64,000 bases of DNA, taken from assembly GCF_900112255.1 (NCBI RefSeq), contig NZ_FOLE01000001.1, forward strand, positions 806,001-870,000, given 5' to 3'. This document shows, piece after piece, positions 1-7,395 of this stretch. The position numbers and the translations under genes are program-made. The stretch comes from Flexibacter flexilis DSM 6793. Lineage in GTDB: Bacteria > Bacteroidota > Bacteroidia > Cytophagales > Flexibacteraceae. Within the stretch, counting starts at the first letter, position 1. Every line of letters starts with the position of its first letter. The notes beneath the pieces are model-generated. The model did no database searches. It saw only the letters and a list, made by a program, of their open reading frames with translations, and was not told where the DNA came from.

Positions 1-814
1 CGGGTTGCGAGAGACCCGACATCATTTGTTGGTCTAACTCGGCTTGCTCCGTGATTACGTCCACCACGTCGTCAATCGTAATACGGCCTAATAGTTTGCC
101 CTGAATATTCACCACAGGGATTGTTTCCAAATCGTATTTTTGCATCATTTCGGCCACTTCCTCGCTGTCGCGGTAAGATTCCACCGCAATAATATCGTCT
201 TCGTAAATGTCGGCAATGCGCGTGTAGGCACGTGCCAAAATGATTTTTTTGAGCGAAACGCGCCCCAACAATTTGTCTTCGTCATCTACCACATACACCG
301 AAAATATTTTTTCTACGTCTTCGGCCTGTCGGCGAATTTCCTCAATACACTGCACCACCGTCCAATTAATATTGGCTTTGATAAGCTCTTTGGCCATCAG
401 GCCGCCCGCGCAATCTTCGTCGTAATGCAGCAGTTCGATGATGTGATTAGCCGTTTCGGCATCATTTATCAGCGCGATTACTTCTTCCCGAAACTTAACG
501 GGTTGTTGGTTGAGCAAATCGGCGGCATCGTCCGAATCCACATACGGAATCAGCTCGGCCAGCTCGGCAGAAGTAAAGGCTTTCAAGAATTTGCGTTGGG
601 TGTCGCCGTCCAGACTACTGATGATTTCGGCACTTACTTCGCGCGGGAGTAAGTCTATCACATATTTGGACTGAGCCGTGTCCAGTTCGTACAGCACCGA
701 CGAAATATCGGCGGGGTGTTCCCCGTCCATGCTTTCGCGAATAAACGCTTCATCACGTTTTTCGATGGCCGTCTCTAACCTTTCGAGATATTCTTTGGAA
801 AGTTCGAGTTGCAT
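1..814 (-). CDS. mgtE: Magnesium transporter MgtE, N-terminal part (cut by window edge)
   Basis: The reading frame is open from an ATG at 814 to the window edge, about 271 codons. Residues 1 to about 130 are the acidic helical MgtE N-domain, with the typical LLPREVSAEIISSLD and HPADIS segments. Two CBS domains follow (around MAKELIKANINWTV and ETIPVVNIQGKLLGRITIDD). In this family the N and CBS domains sense cytoplasmic Mg2+ and gate a dimeric five-helix channel in the inner membrane. That channel domain lies outside the window. A -7 box matching TANNTTTG lies upstream at 904-911 on the minus strand. The family call is firm because both regulatory domains are visible in the right order. Channel integrity cannot be judged. 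Confidence 0.93.
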   Translation of the reverse strand, partial: MQLELSKEYLERLETAIEKRDEAFIRESMDGEHPADISSVLYELDTAQSKYVIDLLPREVSAEIISSLDGDTQRKFLKAFTSAELAELIPYVDSDDAADLLNQQPVKFREEVIALINDAETANHIIELLHYDEDCAGGLMAKELIKANINWTVVQCIEEIRRQAEDVEKIFSVYVVDDEDKLLGRVSLKKIILARAYTRIADIYEDDIIAVESYRDSEEVAEMMQKYDLETIPVVNIQGKLLGRITIDDVVDVITEQAELDQQMMSGLSQP

Positions 815-903
815 TGTTTTGCAATGTTTATGAGGTTGAACGAACGGTAAACTTTTGGCCAAAAGAAACAGGCCTGCATCAACTCGGCGTTTTGGATGCG
901 TTA

Positions 904-911
904 CAAAGGTA
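904..911 (-). promoter_or_regulatory. Putative -7 promoter element of mgtE
   Basis: The minus strand reads TACCTTTG, an exact match to the Bacteroidota -7 consensus TANNTTTG, about 90 bases upstream of the mgtE start. The nearest TTTG lies 23 bases further upstream, slightly more than the usual 19-21. Confidence 0.45.
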
Positions 912-1007
912 TAAATTTTGGGGTGGCTATTGCGCAAAAAATGTGTTTTTATGCAAAAAAAAGCCCTTTGGTTAGGGCATAGCCCATGATTTAGAACAGG
1001 AACAAAA

Positions 1008-1032
1008 AAGGCTTCGGGGTGTCCGAAGCCTT
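1008..1032 (-). terminator. Hairpin terminator, copy 1 of an exact repeat
   Basis: A perfect 10-bp inverted repeat (AAGGCTTCGG / CCGAAGCCTT) has a 5-base loop. On the minus strand it is followed by a T-run, as expected of an intrinsic terminator. It lies after the 54-residue ORF and before mgtE. An identical copy is at 1848-1872. Confidence 0.7.
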
Positions 1033-1066
1033 GGGGAGCGACCTGAAGGGGAACGCCCAAATGAGT

Positions 1067-1231
1067 TTATTTAAGAGGTGTTTTGAATGTAGCACCTTGT
1101 AAAACACGTTTAGCGTCTTCCACCTTCTCAGGAAAAAGGTTGCGGCCTTGCGTTACCCTCAGCACCATACGGAGTAGTGCTTTTTCTGGAATGCTTACCA
1201 TTGGTTGGGTTGGTTCTTTTCCTTTTTGCAT
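1067..1231 (-). CDS. Small hypothetical protein (54 aa), partner of DUF6934-like gene
   Basis: The ATG at 1231 opens a 54-codon frame ending in TAA at 1067. The product starts MQKGKEPTQPMVSIPEKALL and contains a basic middle segment (RMVLRVTQGRNLFPEKVEDAKRV cut into two helical-looking parts). It starts 9 bases after the stop of the DUF6934-like gene and is followed by an intrinsic terminator, so the two genes probably form one transcript. No domain is recognised. The pairing of a small ORF with a DUF6934-type gene suggests a functional couple, but this is inference. No signal peptide or membrane segment is visible. Confidence 0.5.
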   Translation of the reverse strand: MQKGKEPTQPMVSIPEKALLRMVLRVTQGRNLFPEKVEDAKRVLQGATFKTPLK

Positions 1232-1240
1232 GACACAAAT

Positions 1241-1789
1241 TTAGTGTTTTATTTTTTTTAATAAGACGGTATCGTAAACATTGTGTGGTAGATATTGCTC
1301 AAATTCCGTTTGGGCATTTGGAGTAGAAATGCCGCCCCAAAACTCATATTCGAGGCATAATTGATTGTAATTTTTGTTGATATAATTACAGTAAATAGTA
1401 ATTCTTCTGTGGCTTTTCTTACACAATTCATCACAATTTTTGGTGCAGGTAGCTCGGCATTTATCTATAAAAAGTGTCTTGCTATCGCTACCACGTACAA
1501 TGAGCAGGTCATTAGGGTTGATTTGAAAGAATAAGGGGATGGTGTTTAGTACAGTATTAAACACTTTGTAAGCATCGCCATTATTGGTACTTTCGTCATC
1601 AATAACACTATCATTGTCAATGTTATAATCTCCAAATCCAAGATTAAAAACACGTTTCCCCTCAATATCATGCGTATAAAAATACTCCACTATTTTGATT
1701 ATGTCTCTCAACCCCTTACTAATAAACACAAACTGTAACGGTTGTAGTTCATCGGATTCAATTAAAGGGTAGGTATTCTCTTTGCTCAT
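1241..1789 (-). CDS. DUF6934-like protein (182 aa)
   Basis: The frame stays open up to 2071, but the ATG at 1789 is the better start. The upstream part would read straight through a strong hairpin at 1848-1872 and looks non-coding. The protein contains the block FNLGFGDYNID, then DDESTNNGDAYKVFNTV and later LLIVRGSDSKTLFIDKC. These match the pattern I associate with Bacteroidota DUF6934 proteins (NLGFGD, then TNNGD-KV, then GS-RT). The function of that family is not established. A Cys-rich stretch (CRATCTKNCDELCKKSH) sits near residue 130. Its neighbour 9 bases downstream is a 54-residue ORF. The family assignment is from memory of motif patterns. Confidence 0.6.
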   Translation of the reverse strand: MSKENTYPLIESDELQPLQFVFISKGLRDIIKIVEYFYTHDIEGKRVFNLGFGDYNIDNDSVIDDESTNNGDAYKVFNTVLNTIPLFFQINPNDLLIVRGSDSKTLFIDKCRATCTKNCDELCKKSHRRITIYCNYINKNYNQLCLEYEFWGGISTPNAQTEFEQYLPHNVYDTVLLKKIKH

Positions 1790-1847
1790 GGTTGGTAGTA
1801 AACTAACACAAAAATACGGAAATACAGGAAGTAAGGCAACCAATAAA

Positions 1848-1872
1848 AAGGCTTCGGGGTGTCCGAAGCCTT
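1848..1872 (-). terminator. Hairpin terminator, copy 2 of an exact repeat
   Basis: The same 10-bp stem and 5-base loop as at 1008-1032, with identical flanking bases on the plus strand (AAAA before, TTGGGG after). On the minus strand it ends in a T-run. It lies after the secreted-protein gene at 1995-2879 and before the DUF6934-like cassette. Confidence 0.65.
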
Positions 1873-1994
1873 GGGGGATAATTAACGGTTTGGGATTTTC
1901 ATTCGGGTGGGGTTTCGGAGCACAAAACAGTCCATTATGATAAAATTTAACAGTTCCAATACTTTTAAATACGGCACTTACAGCTCGCCTTTTG

Positions 1995-2879
1995 CTAATA
2001 GGATCTTGTATATTCGTTTTTTTTAAATGCTTCAACAAACTCCTTTCCTGAAATTCCTGCGTGTCTGACAATTAGAATTTGATATACTTCACTAGATGTT
2101 TTTAGTCGTTTCGTTACTTCTCTTTTAAAGAAAAATGATAAACTTGCGGTCAATCCCTCTTTAGCAAATTCGGCATCAAGTTCTGCAGCTAATTGGTCAA
2201 GGCTATTTTGTTCAAATGTTATTTCAAAGTATACAATGCCTACTGCCAATAATATTCTCTGATTATTTTCTTCTATCCATTTTCTACACTCTTGGTATCC
2301 ATCTCCTTTTTTTAATTTTTCTCGAGCTTCTTTTGAAAGTTGCCATTCTGAATATTTTCCAACAACAGTTAATTCTTTACCACTTACTTTTTGATAGGCA
2401 GCTTGAATTTTTGCTTTCATTCTTTCAATTTTAGCCATATCTGTTGTTTGTTTCATTAATTCCTTTACGTTTGCCTCAACGGCAGCAGTTATATTTATTT
2501 CAAGTTTTTCTGTCCGAGTATAGTCAATTGAACGACCATCGGGAAATCTAACATTTTCTATGTCCAAAGTTGTAAATGGATTATTACTTAATTCGGAGCA
2601 AGTACTAAAGTCTTTGGATGACAACATCTTTCTTGCTGGCAAAGTCTGCCCTAACACTTGTGTTGCAACATATTCTACGGTTGTGGCTTTTGTTACGGCA
2701 GGTGAGAATGGGCTTTTAGTGTAATGAAGAAGTTTACCAACACTTCCAGGATCACAAACATTCTTACCACAAATTTGATTAGCGTTAAGTTGTGCATCAG
2801 GCAACTTATATGTTAGTTGAGCAAACGCAGAGGTTGCGATTATTGTCGCAAAGGCAAGGGTTAAAATTTTTTTGTCCAT
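1995..2879 (-). CDS. Secreted protein of unknown function (294 aa)
   Basis: I chose the ATG at 2879 because the product then begins with a clean signal peptide (MDKKILTLAFATIIATSAFA, cleavage after AFA). The longer frame to 2921 adds 14 polar residues. The mature protein has several Cys residues (ICGKNVCDPGS near the N-terminus, FSTCSELSNN near residue 100, YQECRKWIEEN near 200) and a Lys/Glu-rich helical middle. The end (ILIVRHAGISGKEFVEAF) is not a T9SS sorting domain. No family is recognised. The protein is probably periplasmic. The terminator at 1848-1872 follows. Confidence 0.6.
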   Translation of the reverse strand: MDKKILTLAFATIIATSAFAQLTYKLPDAQLNANQICGKNVCDPGSVGKLLHYTKSPFSPAVTKATTVEYVATQVLGQTLPARKMLSSKDFSTCSELSNNPFTTLDIENVRFPDGRSIDYTRTEKLEINITAAVEANVKELMKQTTDMAKIERMKAKIQAAYQKVSGKELTVVGKYSEWQLSKEAREKLKKGDGYQECRKWIEENNQRILLAVGIVYFEITFEQNSLDQLAAELDAEFAKEGLTASLSFFFKREVTKRLKTSSEVYQILIVRHAGISGKEFVEAFKKNEYTRSY

Positions 2880-3318
2880 ATTTCTTTTGATGTGAGATTT
2901 GTCTGAAACTACATACAACACCTAATATAAACGAACCATATTTCGTTTATATTTTCTTCCGCAAAATCCTAAACCGAAATCACATTTCAAAATATTTTTA
3001 TATTTAATTTTTAAATAATCATACAAAAGTGCAAAAATACCCCCACCCAAAATTTTTGGCTTTCGCGGGCAATTTTCGGTTTAGATAGCGCAATACAGAT
3101 ACAAGACGTTTCTCGAAGGGAAAAAGGGTGACAAGCCCAGCAAAAAAAGTTTTCCGTACCTTGTAATCATTTGACAATCAAATTACTTTTAGTTTAGTCC
3201 ATTGCGTGCGCATGGTTGCCCGATTTAATCCTGATACAATGTTGGGCTGGGGGTTAGTAAAATACGATTCTGACTTTATCTTTGCCGCGTATTTTATTTT
3301 TTCTCCAAACTCAGCATA
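2880..3318. other. AT-rich intergenic region between divergent genes
   Basis: 439 bases between the minus-strand secreted-protein gene and the plus-strand epimerase gene. The only signal seen is a -7 box TATCTTTG at 3277-3284 on the plus strand, about 35 bases before the epimerase ATG, with a weak TTAG 20 bases upstream of it. No RNA gene or repeat is evident. Confidence 0.5.
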
Positions 3319-4302
3319 ATGAACGTATTTCTTACGGGTGCAAGCGGACTTATCGGCAGCCACATCGCGCGGCAATTGCTCCAAAAAGGCCATCAGGTGA
3401 AGGCATTACGCCGCCATAACACTTCTTTTAAGTTGCTGGCCGACATTGCCGACCAAATACAATGGGTAGAAGGCGATGTGTTGGACGTGTTGCCGCTTAC
3501 CGAGCATTTGCAAGGCGCAGACGTGGTGGTTCATTCGGCGGCTATGGTCTCGTTTGTCCCCGCCGACGTGGAGCAAATGAACAAAGTAAACATTGACGGT
3601 ACGGCCAATTTGGTGAATATTTGTTTGGATACGCCTTCCGTGAAAAAGTTGGTGTATATCAGTTCGATAGCGGCGTTGGGGCGCAACAAAAACTCGCTCA
3701 TTATCAACGAAGAAACCAAGTGGGAAAACTCCGACGACAATACCAATTACGCGCGTTCCAAATATTACGCCGAGTTGGAAGTTTGGCGCGGCAGCGAAGA
3801 AGGTTTGCCTGTGGCCATTGTGAATCCGTCGATTGTACTCGGTGCTGGCGACTGGAGCAGTGGTAGCACGGCTTTATTCAAATACGTGTACGACGAAAAA
3901 CCATTTTATCCACGCGGCAACATCAATTACGTGGACGTGCGCGACGTGTCCGAATGCGTTTGCCGTTTGGTGGAAAACAACATTGTAAATGAGCGTTTTG
4001 TACTCAATGCGGGCAATGTGCCGTACAAAGATTTTTTGGGGCAAATCGCGGCGCAATGGCAAAAACGTGTGCCGCGCTACGAGGTTACGCCACTGTTGGC
4101 GGCTCTGGCATGGCGTGCTGAATGGGTAAAAGCATTGTTTACGGGCAAAAAACCTTTGATTACCAAAGAAACGGCGCGTACTTCAAGCAAAAATTATCAA
4201 TACGATAGCCAAAAAGCCCAACAATTATTGGGCATACAGTTTAGGCCGTTGGCGCAAACGGTAACAGAAGTTTGTCAAGAATTGAAAAAGTTAAACAACT
4301 AA
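3319..4302 (+). CDS. NAD(P)-dependent extended SDR epimerase/reductase (327 aa)
   Basis: The N-terminus carries the Rossmann nucleotide motif TGASGLIGSH (residues 6-15). The SDR catalytic Tyr-Lys pair is in NYARSKYYAE (Y-x-x-x-K), with the upstream Ser in YISSIAALG. Length is normal for an extended SDR. Residues 60-75 (LQGADVVVHSAAMVSF) match the usual adenine-ring loop. The family includes sugar-nucleotide epimerases and dihydroflavonol-reductase-like enzymes, and the substrate cannot be read from sequence. It stands alone, with its own -7 box at 3277-3284, and runs toward the convergent WbqC gene 24 bases away. Confidence 0.9.
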   Translation: MNVFLTGASGLIGSHIARQLLQKGHQVKALRRHNTSFKLLADIADQIQWVEGDVLDVLPLTEHLQGADVVVHSAAMVSFVPADVEQMNKVNIDGTANLVNICLDTPSVKKLVYISSIAALGRNKNSLIINEETKWENSDDNTNYARSKYYAELEVWRGSEEGLPVAIVNPSIVLGAGDWSSGSTALFKYVYDEKPFYPRGNINYVDVRDVSECVCRLVENNIVNERFVLNAGNVPYKDFLGQIAAQWQKRVPRYEVTPLLAALAWRAEWVKALFTGKKPLITKETARTSSKNYQYDSQKAQQLLGIQFRPLAQTVTEVCQELKKLNN

Positions 4303-4326
4303 TAATCAATTTTTTATCAATAAATT

Positions 4327-4956
4327 TTAAACAAACGGAAAACGTACCGATTGCTCCGCGATTTGTTTGGCTTGCTTGCCGCCTACACAAAAAATCAGGT
4401 CGAGCACCGACAAGTTGGGCGCAAAAGGTTGGGTTGGATTAAAAACTTGTCCGTAACTCACAGGCGTGTAATAGCGGCTCGCTTGGCGCGGGTGAATGTG
4501 GTTGCGCAAATCGGCTGGGCTGCTGCCAATCGGCTCAAAATCAGTGGTTTCTTGCAAATCAACTTTGGCACTGAGGCAGCGCAACGACCATTGTAACATG
4601 GCTTTGTTCAGTTCCCAAAGTGTGGCGTGCTGGGCATAAAAAATCGGCTGAAGCGAGTCGGCGTAAAACTCAAAAAAAGGCGATTTGCCATAAGCCGAAG
4701 CTACCGTGCGCCAATGCGTATTGGGCCAAGCCAAGCTGTAATCGATCCGAATATCTTTGCTGGTGGGTTTGCCAGTGTTGTGTACGGGAACGGTCAGCGA
4801 CTCCAACTTGTTGGCTGTCAGGATTTGGCAACGGTTACGGTATGTTTGCTTGACATAGTGTTCGTGGGCTTCGAGCAAAACAGGTTGGTTTGCTTTGAGC
4901 AGTACGCCAATGTATTCGATGCTTGGCAAATAGTGCAGTTCGATGCGTAAGGCCAT
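4327..4956 (-). CDS. WbqC family protein (209 aa)
   Basis: The sequence shows the WbqC pattern: an N-terminal LHYLPSIEYIGVLL, then HYVKQTYRNRCQI, LTVPVHN, DYSLAWPNTHWRTVASAYG and SPFFEFYADSL. WbqC-family proteins occur in O-antigen gene clusters and as single genes in most Bacteroidota; their reaction is not firmly known. Length is typical. On the minus strand a -7 box TAGTTTTG at 4988-4995 precedes the start. The gene is divergent from the 45-residue ORF at 5009. Confidence 0.85.
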   Translation of the reverse strand: MALRIELHYLPSIEYIGVLLKANQPVLLEAHEHYVKQTYRNRCQILTANKLESLTVPVHNTGKPTSKDIRIDYSLAWPNTHWRTVASAYGKSPFFEFYADSLQPIFYAQHATLWELNKAMLQWSLRCLSAKVDLQETTDFEPIGSSPADLRNHIHPRQASRYYTPVSYGQVFNPTQPFAPNLSVLDLIFCVGGKQAKQIAEQSVRFPFV

Positions 4957-4987
4957 CAGGATTTTATATAAATGTATTTTATTCTTG

Positions 4988-4995
4988 CAAAACTA
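4988..4995 (-). promoter_or_regulatory. Putative -7 promoter element of the WbqC gene
   Basis: TAGTTTTG on the minus strand matches TANNTTTG exactly, 32 bases before the WbqC ATG. No clear TTTG is found at the -33 distance. Confidence 0.35.
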
Positions 4996-5008
4996 AAAAC
5001 AAAAAGAG

Positions 5009-5146
5009 ATGAATCGTTCTAAAAAAATATTTGTAGCAGTAGCGATATTGTTTATTTTGGCCAGTATTGCCATTACCGTAGATATTTTCTCACGTACTAC
5101 GCGGCCAGGTGCAAAAAAACATTTGCCTACGTCTATCAAAAATTAA
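5009..5146 (+). CDS. Small single-pass membrane peptide (45 aa)
   Basis: The ATG at 5009 opens 45 codons ending with TAA at 5144-5146. The product begins MNRSKKIFVAVAILFILASI, a basic end followed by one hydrophobic helix. A short conserved-looking tail, DIFSRTTRPGAKKHLP, follows and would lie outside if the basic end is inside. The stop codon abuts the stop codon of the convergent membrane-protein gene with no base between. No family is assigned. The charge layout and codon use make it a plausible real gene. Confidence 0.55.
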   Translation: MNRSKKIFVAVAILFILASIAITVDIFSRTTRPGAKKHLPTSIKN

Positions 5147-6280
5147 TTATTGCGTTTGATTAAATGCAGTTTCGTATGATTGCGCCAAATTGACAATAAT
5201 AAAAGGCAAAACCATATTGAAATAACTTATATCAAAATACGATTCTACGATACAAGGATAAATCCCATTTTTGAATACACTCATTACAAAAGAAATGAGA
5301 ATGGGTAGTAGCAAGAAATAAGTACTTGCTATTTGTAATTGTGTAGTATTTTTAATGTAAAAAGAGTAGATAAATGGCAGTAATACAAATGCGATATTAA
5401 GCGCGGTTGGCATTTGTCTATTTTGTAGTTCAAAAGGATTATATTTTTGTAAATAGTCGAGGTTCGGAACGTGCATAAAGCACAAATACAACAATACGAA
5501 TAACGTAATTATTCCCGAAAAAATAAAAATACTTTTTTGCTTGATAGATTGCCCAAAAAACCACGCACATAGCAACAAAGACAACGGAATAATGCTTGTC
5601 AGTCGTGTGAGAACCAATGCACTTGACGCAACAGCAATCGGAATTATTTTGGTTTCTTTATTGGCAAAAATATACTTCTGGGCAACAAAAATAAAGGCTA
5701 ATAGGATAATGAAATTGGACATTAAATCGCTTTTAGCATAAATTTCCCACCAATAGGCAGGCGAACTTATCAATAGCAACAAAGCCAATAACCGTTGCGG
5801 ATAATTATTGAAAAAATAAAAAATCAGGCAAGCCATTAGCCCAAAACCAAAGGTTTGCAAATAGCCGACATCGCCTAACAAATAAAACGGAATACCTATA
5901 AAAAGTAGTGTTGGTAAATTAGAAGTTCTGCCGCCCAAATGGTCTATGGCCGAGTACGGATATTGTCCATTTAATAAAGCTTCAACGCCAACGCTCATGG
6001 CCGAACATCTATCTACATTTAGCGAATTTGCATCTACTAATTTATTGATTAATACCGTACTTGTTAATACAAGTACGGTTAATCCAAAAAATAATATTCT
6101 ACTATAATTTTCTTTGATTTTTTGTTTGGTAAAAAAGAAAATAGTCAACAAAACGCCAATCGAATAGGCCACACCAAGAATATATTCGCTTAAATAATGT
6201 TGTCGAGAGCCATATTTTACAATAAAAAAACTATTGATAATAGTGAAAATAAAAAGTAAAATATAGCGATTAAGTTGCAT
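5147..6280 (-). CDS. Polytopic membrane protein, GT-C-like (377 aa)
   Basis: About ten to eleven hydrophobic segments span the whole length. A loop after the third helix reads NVDRCSAMSVGVEALLNGQY followed by PYSAIDHLGG. A charged residue and an aromatic PY in the first large loop recall GT-C-fold lipid-linked-sugar transferases, but the usual DxD pair is not clear. It stands 9 bases downstream of the next membrane-protein gene, so the two look like an operon. Codons are strongly AT-rich compared with genes on either side. Function unknown. Confidence 0.6.
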   Translation of the reverse strand: MQLNRYILLFIFTIINSFFIVKYGSRQHYLSEYILGVAYSIGVLLTIFFFTKQKIKENYSRILFFGLTVLVLTSTVLINKLVDANSLNVDRCSAMSVGVEALLNGQYPYSAIDHLGGRTSNLPTLLFIGIPFYLLGDVGYLQTFGFGLMACLIFYFFNNYPQRLLALLLLISSPAYWWEIYAKSDLMSNFIILLAFIFVAQKYIFANKETKIIPIAVASSALVLTRLTSIIPLSLLLCAWFFGQSIKQKSIFIFSGIITLFVLLYLCFMHVPNLDYLQKYNPFELQNRQMPTALNIAFVLLPFIYSFYIKNTTQLQIASTYFLLLPILISFVMSVFKNGIYPCIVESYFDISYFNMVLPFIIVNLAQSYETAFNQTQ

Positions 6281-6289
6281 TGGTATATA

Positions 6290-7153
6290 TTAGAATTGTA
6301 ACCTAGTAAAATTTACTACCACAAATAAGCTAAACATAATAGTTGCCAGCACTATAAATTCCAGCAAAATAATTCGTTTTTGGCGGTCTTTTACCAAGCT
6401 TATTTCGGTATAACTAGCATAACTATTAATGATTGGCGTAAGCATCAGTCCTATAGACAAATAAATGCCAAAATTAGCACGGCCAGCAGCGATAAATTCT
6501 ACCAAAAAAAACAGAACTGACCCTAGAAGCCAAGGAAGAATTACAGCAAAAAAAACAAATCTAAATTTATTATCTTTTTTGATGAGTTCTCGGGAATTGG
6601 CAGAAAGTAAGAAAGGGCGACCTGCTTTATAACCAATGATAAGCATTGAAATGATACAGACAATTGCAATAAATACTTGTACGATTGGCGCAATTCGTTG
6701 AGCTTGTAATCCCTCCCAAACACCAGTATTGGTGGCGATATCTGCAACTGTATTTCCTAATGCAAAATTGGCAGAATTCAGGTACATCCATAACCAAAAA
6801 GCTTTGATCATGCCAGCCTTACGTTTATTAAATCTATAAATTCTATAAAAAATAAAGCTAGATGCCGCCAATATCAATGGCGGAATTAGACGCACAGAAA
6901 CGACCACCTGTTTTAACCATTCCAACTCAGACACTTTAAATTTTATCCCCTCACCAGACCAAGTGGTCGGAATATGAAATGTCAAAGCAATCAACACCGT
7001 ACTTGCATGATAAATGAAGTAAGCAATAGCAAAACTGGTAATAAAAAAAGCTGTATAGTTGATAAAGACTGAAAATAACTTTTGATTGTAGGAAATGCTT
7101 GAGCGTTGTGGGGAAGAAAGTTTTTGTTCTGATGGAATCATCCTAATCAACAA
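6290..7153 (-). CDS. Polytopic membrane protein of unknown function (287 aa)
   Basis: Six to seven hydrophobic helices are visible, starting around residue 30 (INYTAFFITSFAIAYFIYHA). A short polar N-terminus comes first; the start could be the first Met (7153) or the Met at 7141. A basic loop FYRIYRFNKRKAGMIK follows helix three. The protein resembles no family I recognise. It is 9 bases upstream of the GT-C-like gene and is equally AT-rich, so both may have arrived together or form one export or glycolipid function (inference). Confidence 0.5.
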   Translation of the reverse strand: MLIRMIPSEQKLSSPQRSSISYNQKLFSVFINYTAFFITSFAIAYFIYHASTVLIALTFHIPTTWSGEGIKFKVSELEWLKQVVVSVRLIPPLILAASSFIFYRIYRFNKRKAGMIKAFWLWMYLNSANFALGNTVADIATNTGVWEGLQAQRIAPIVQVFIAIVCIISMLIIGYKAGRPFLLSANSRELIKKDNKFRFVFFAVILPWLLGSVLFFLVEFIAAGRANFGIYLSIGLMLTPIINSYASYTEISLVKDRQKRIILLEFIVLATIMFSLFVVVNFTRLQF

Positions 7154-7360
7154 TTAAAATATAGGCTTATATTATTTGATTAATAAGTGAATTAAAAAAA
7201 TAGCGGCTTAGCGTTTCTGTGATCATAATCAACATTCAATAACTGAGCATAGCAATATCTCTTCGCTCTTAATTTATTGACAATTGATAGAACATCGAAA
7301 ACAAATAAATACCTACTTAATTCGATTTGCGCCAAAAAAGTAAACACTTTTTTTAAAAAA

Positions 7361-7384
7361 AATAGCCCGTTTATTCGGGCTATT
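7361..7384 (-). terminator. Intrinsic terminator of the symporter gene
   Basis: The 9-bp stem AATAGCCCG / CGGGCTATT with a 6-base loop is followed on the minus strand by a T-run, 11 bases after the stop of the symporter gene. Confidence 0.8.
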
Positions 7385-7395
7385 TCAATATTCGC

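Noticed and set aside
140-652. 170-codon plus-strand ORF at the left end
   Set aside because: Shadow of mgtE: the minus strand encodes clear MgtE N- and CBS domains over the same bases.
1790-2071. N-terminal extension of the DUF6934-like ORF
   Set aside because: It would translate through a perfect terminator hairpin and overlap the end of the secreted-protein gene; the family-like part begins after the Met at 1789.
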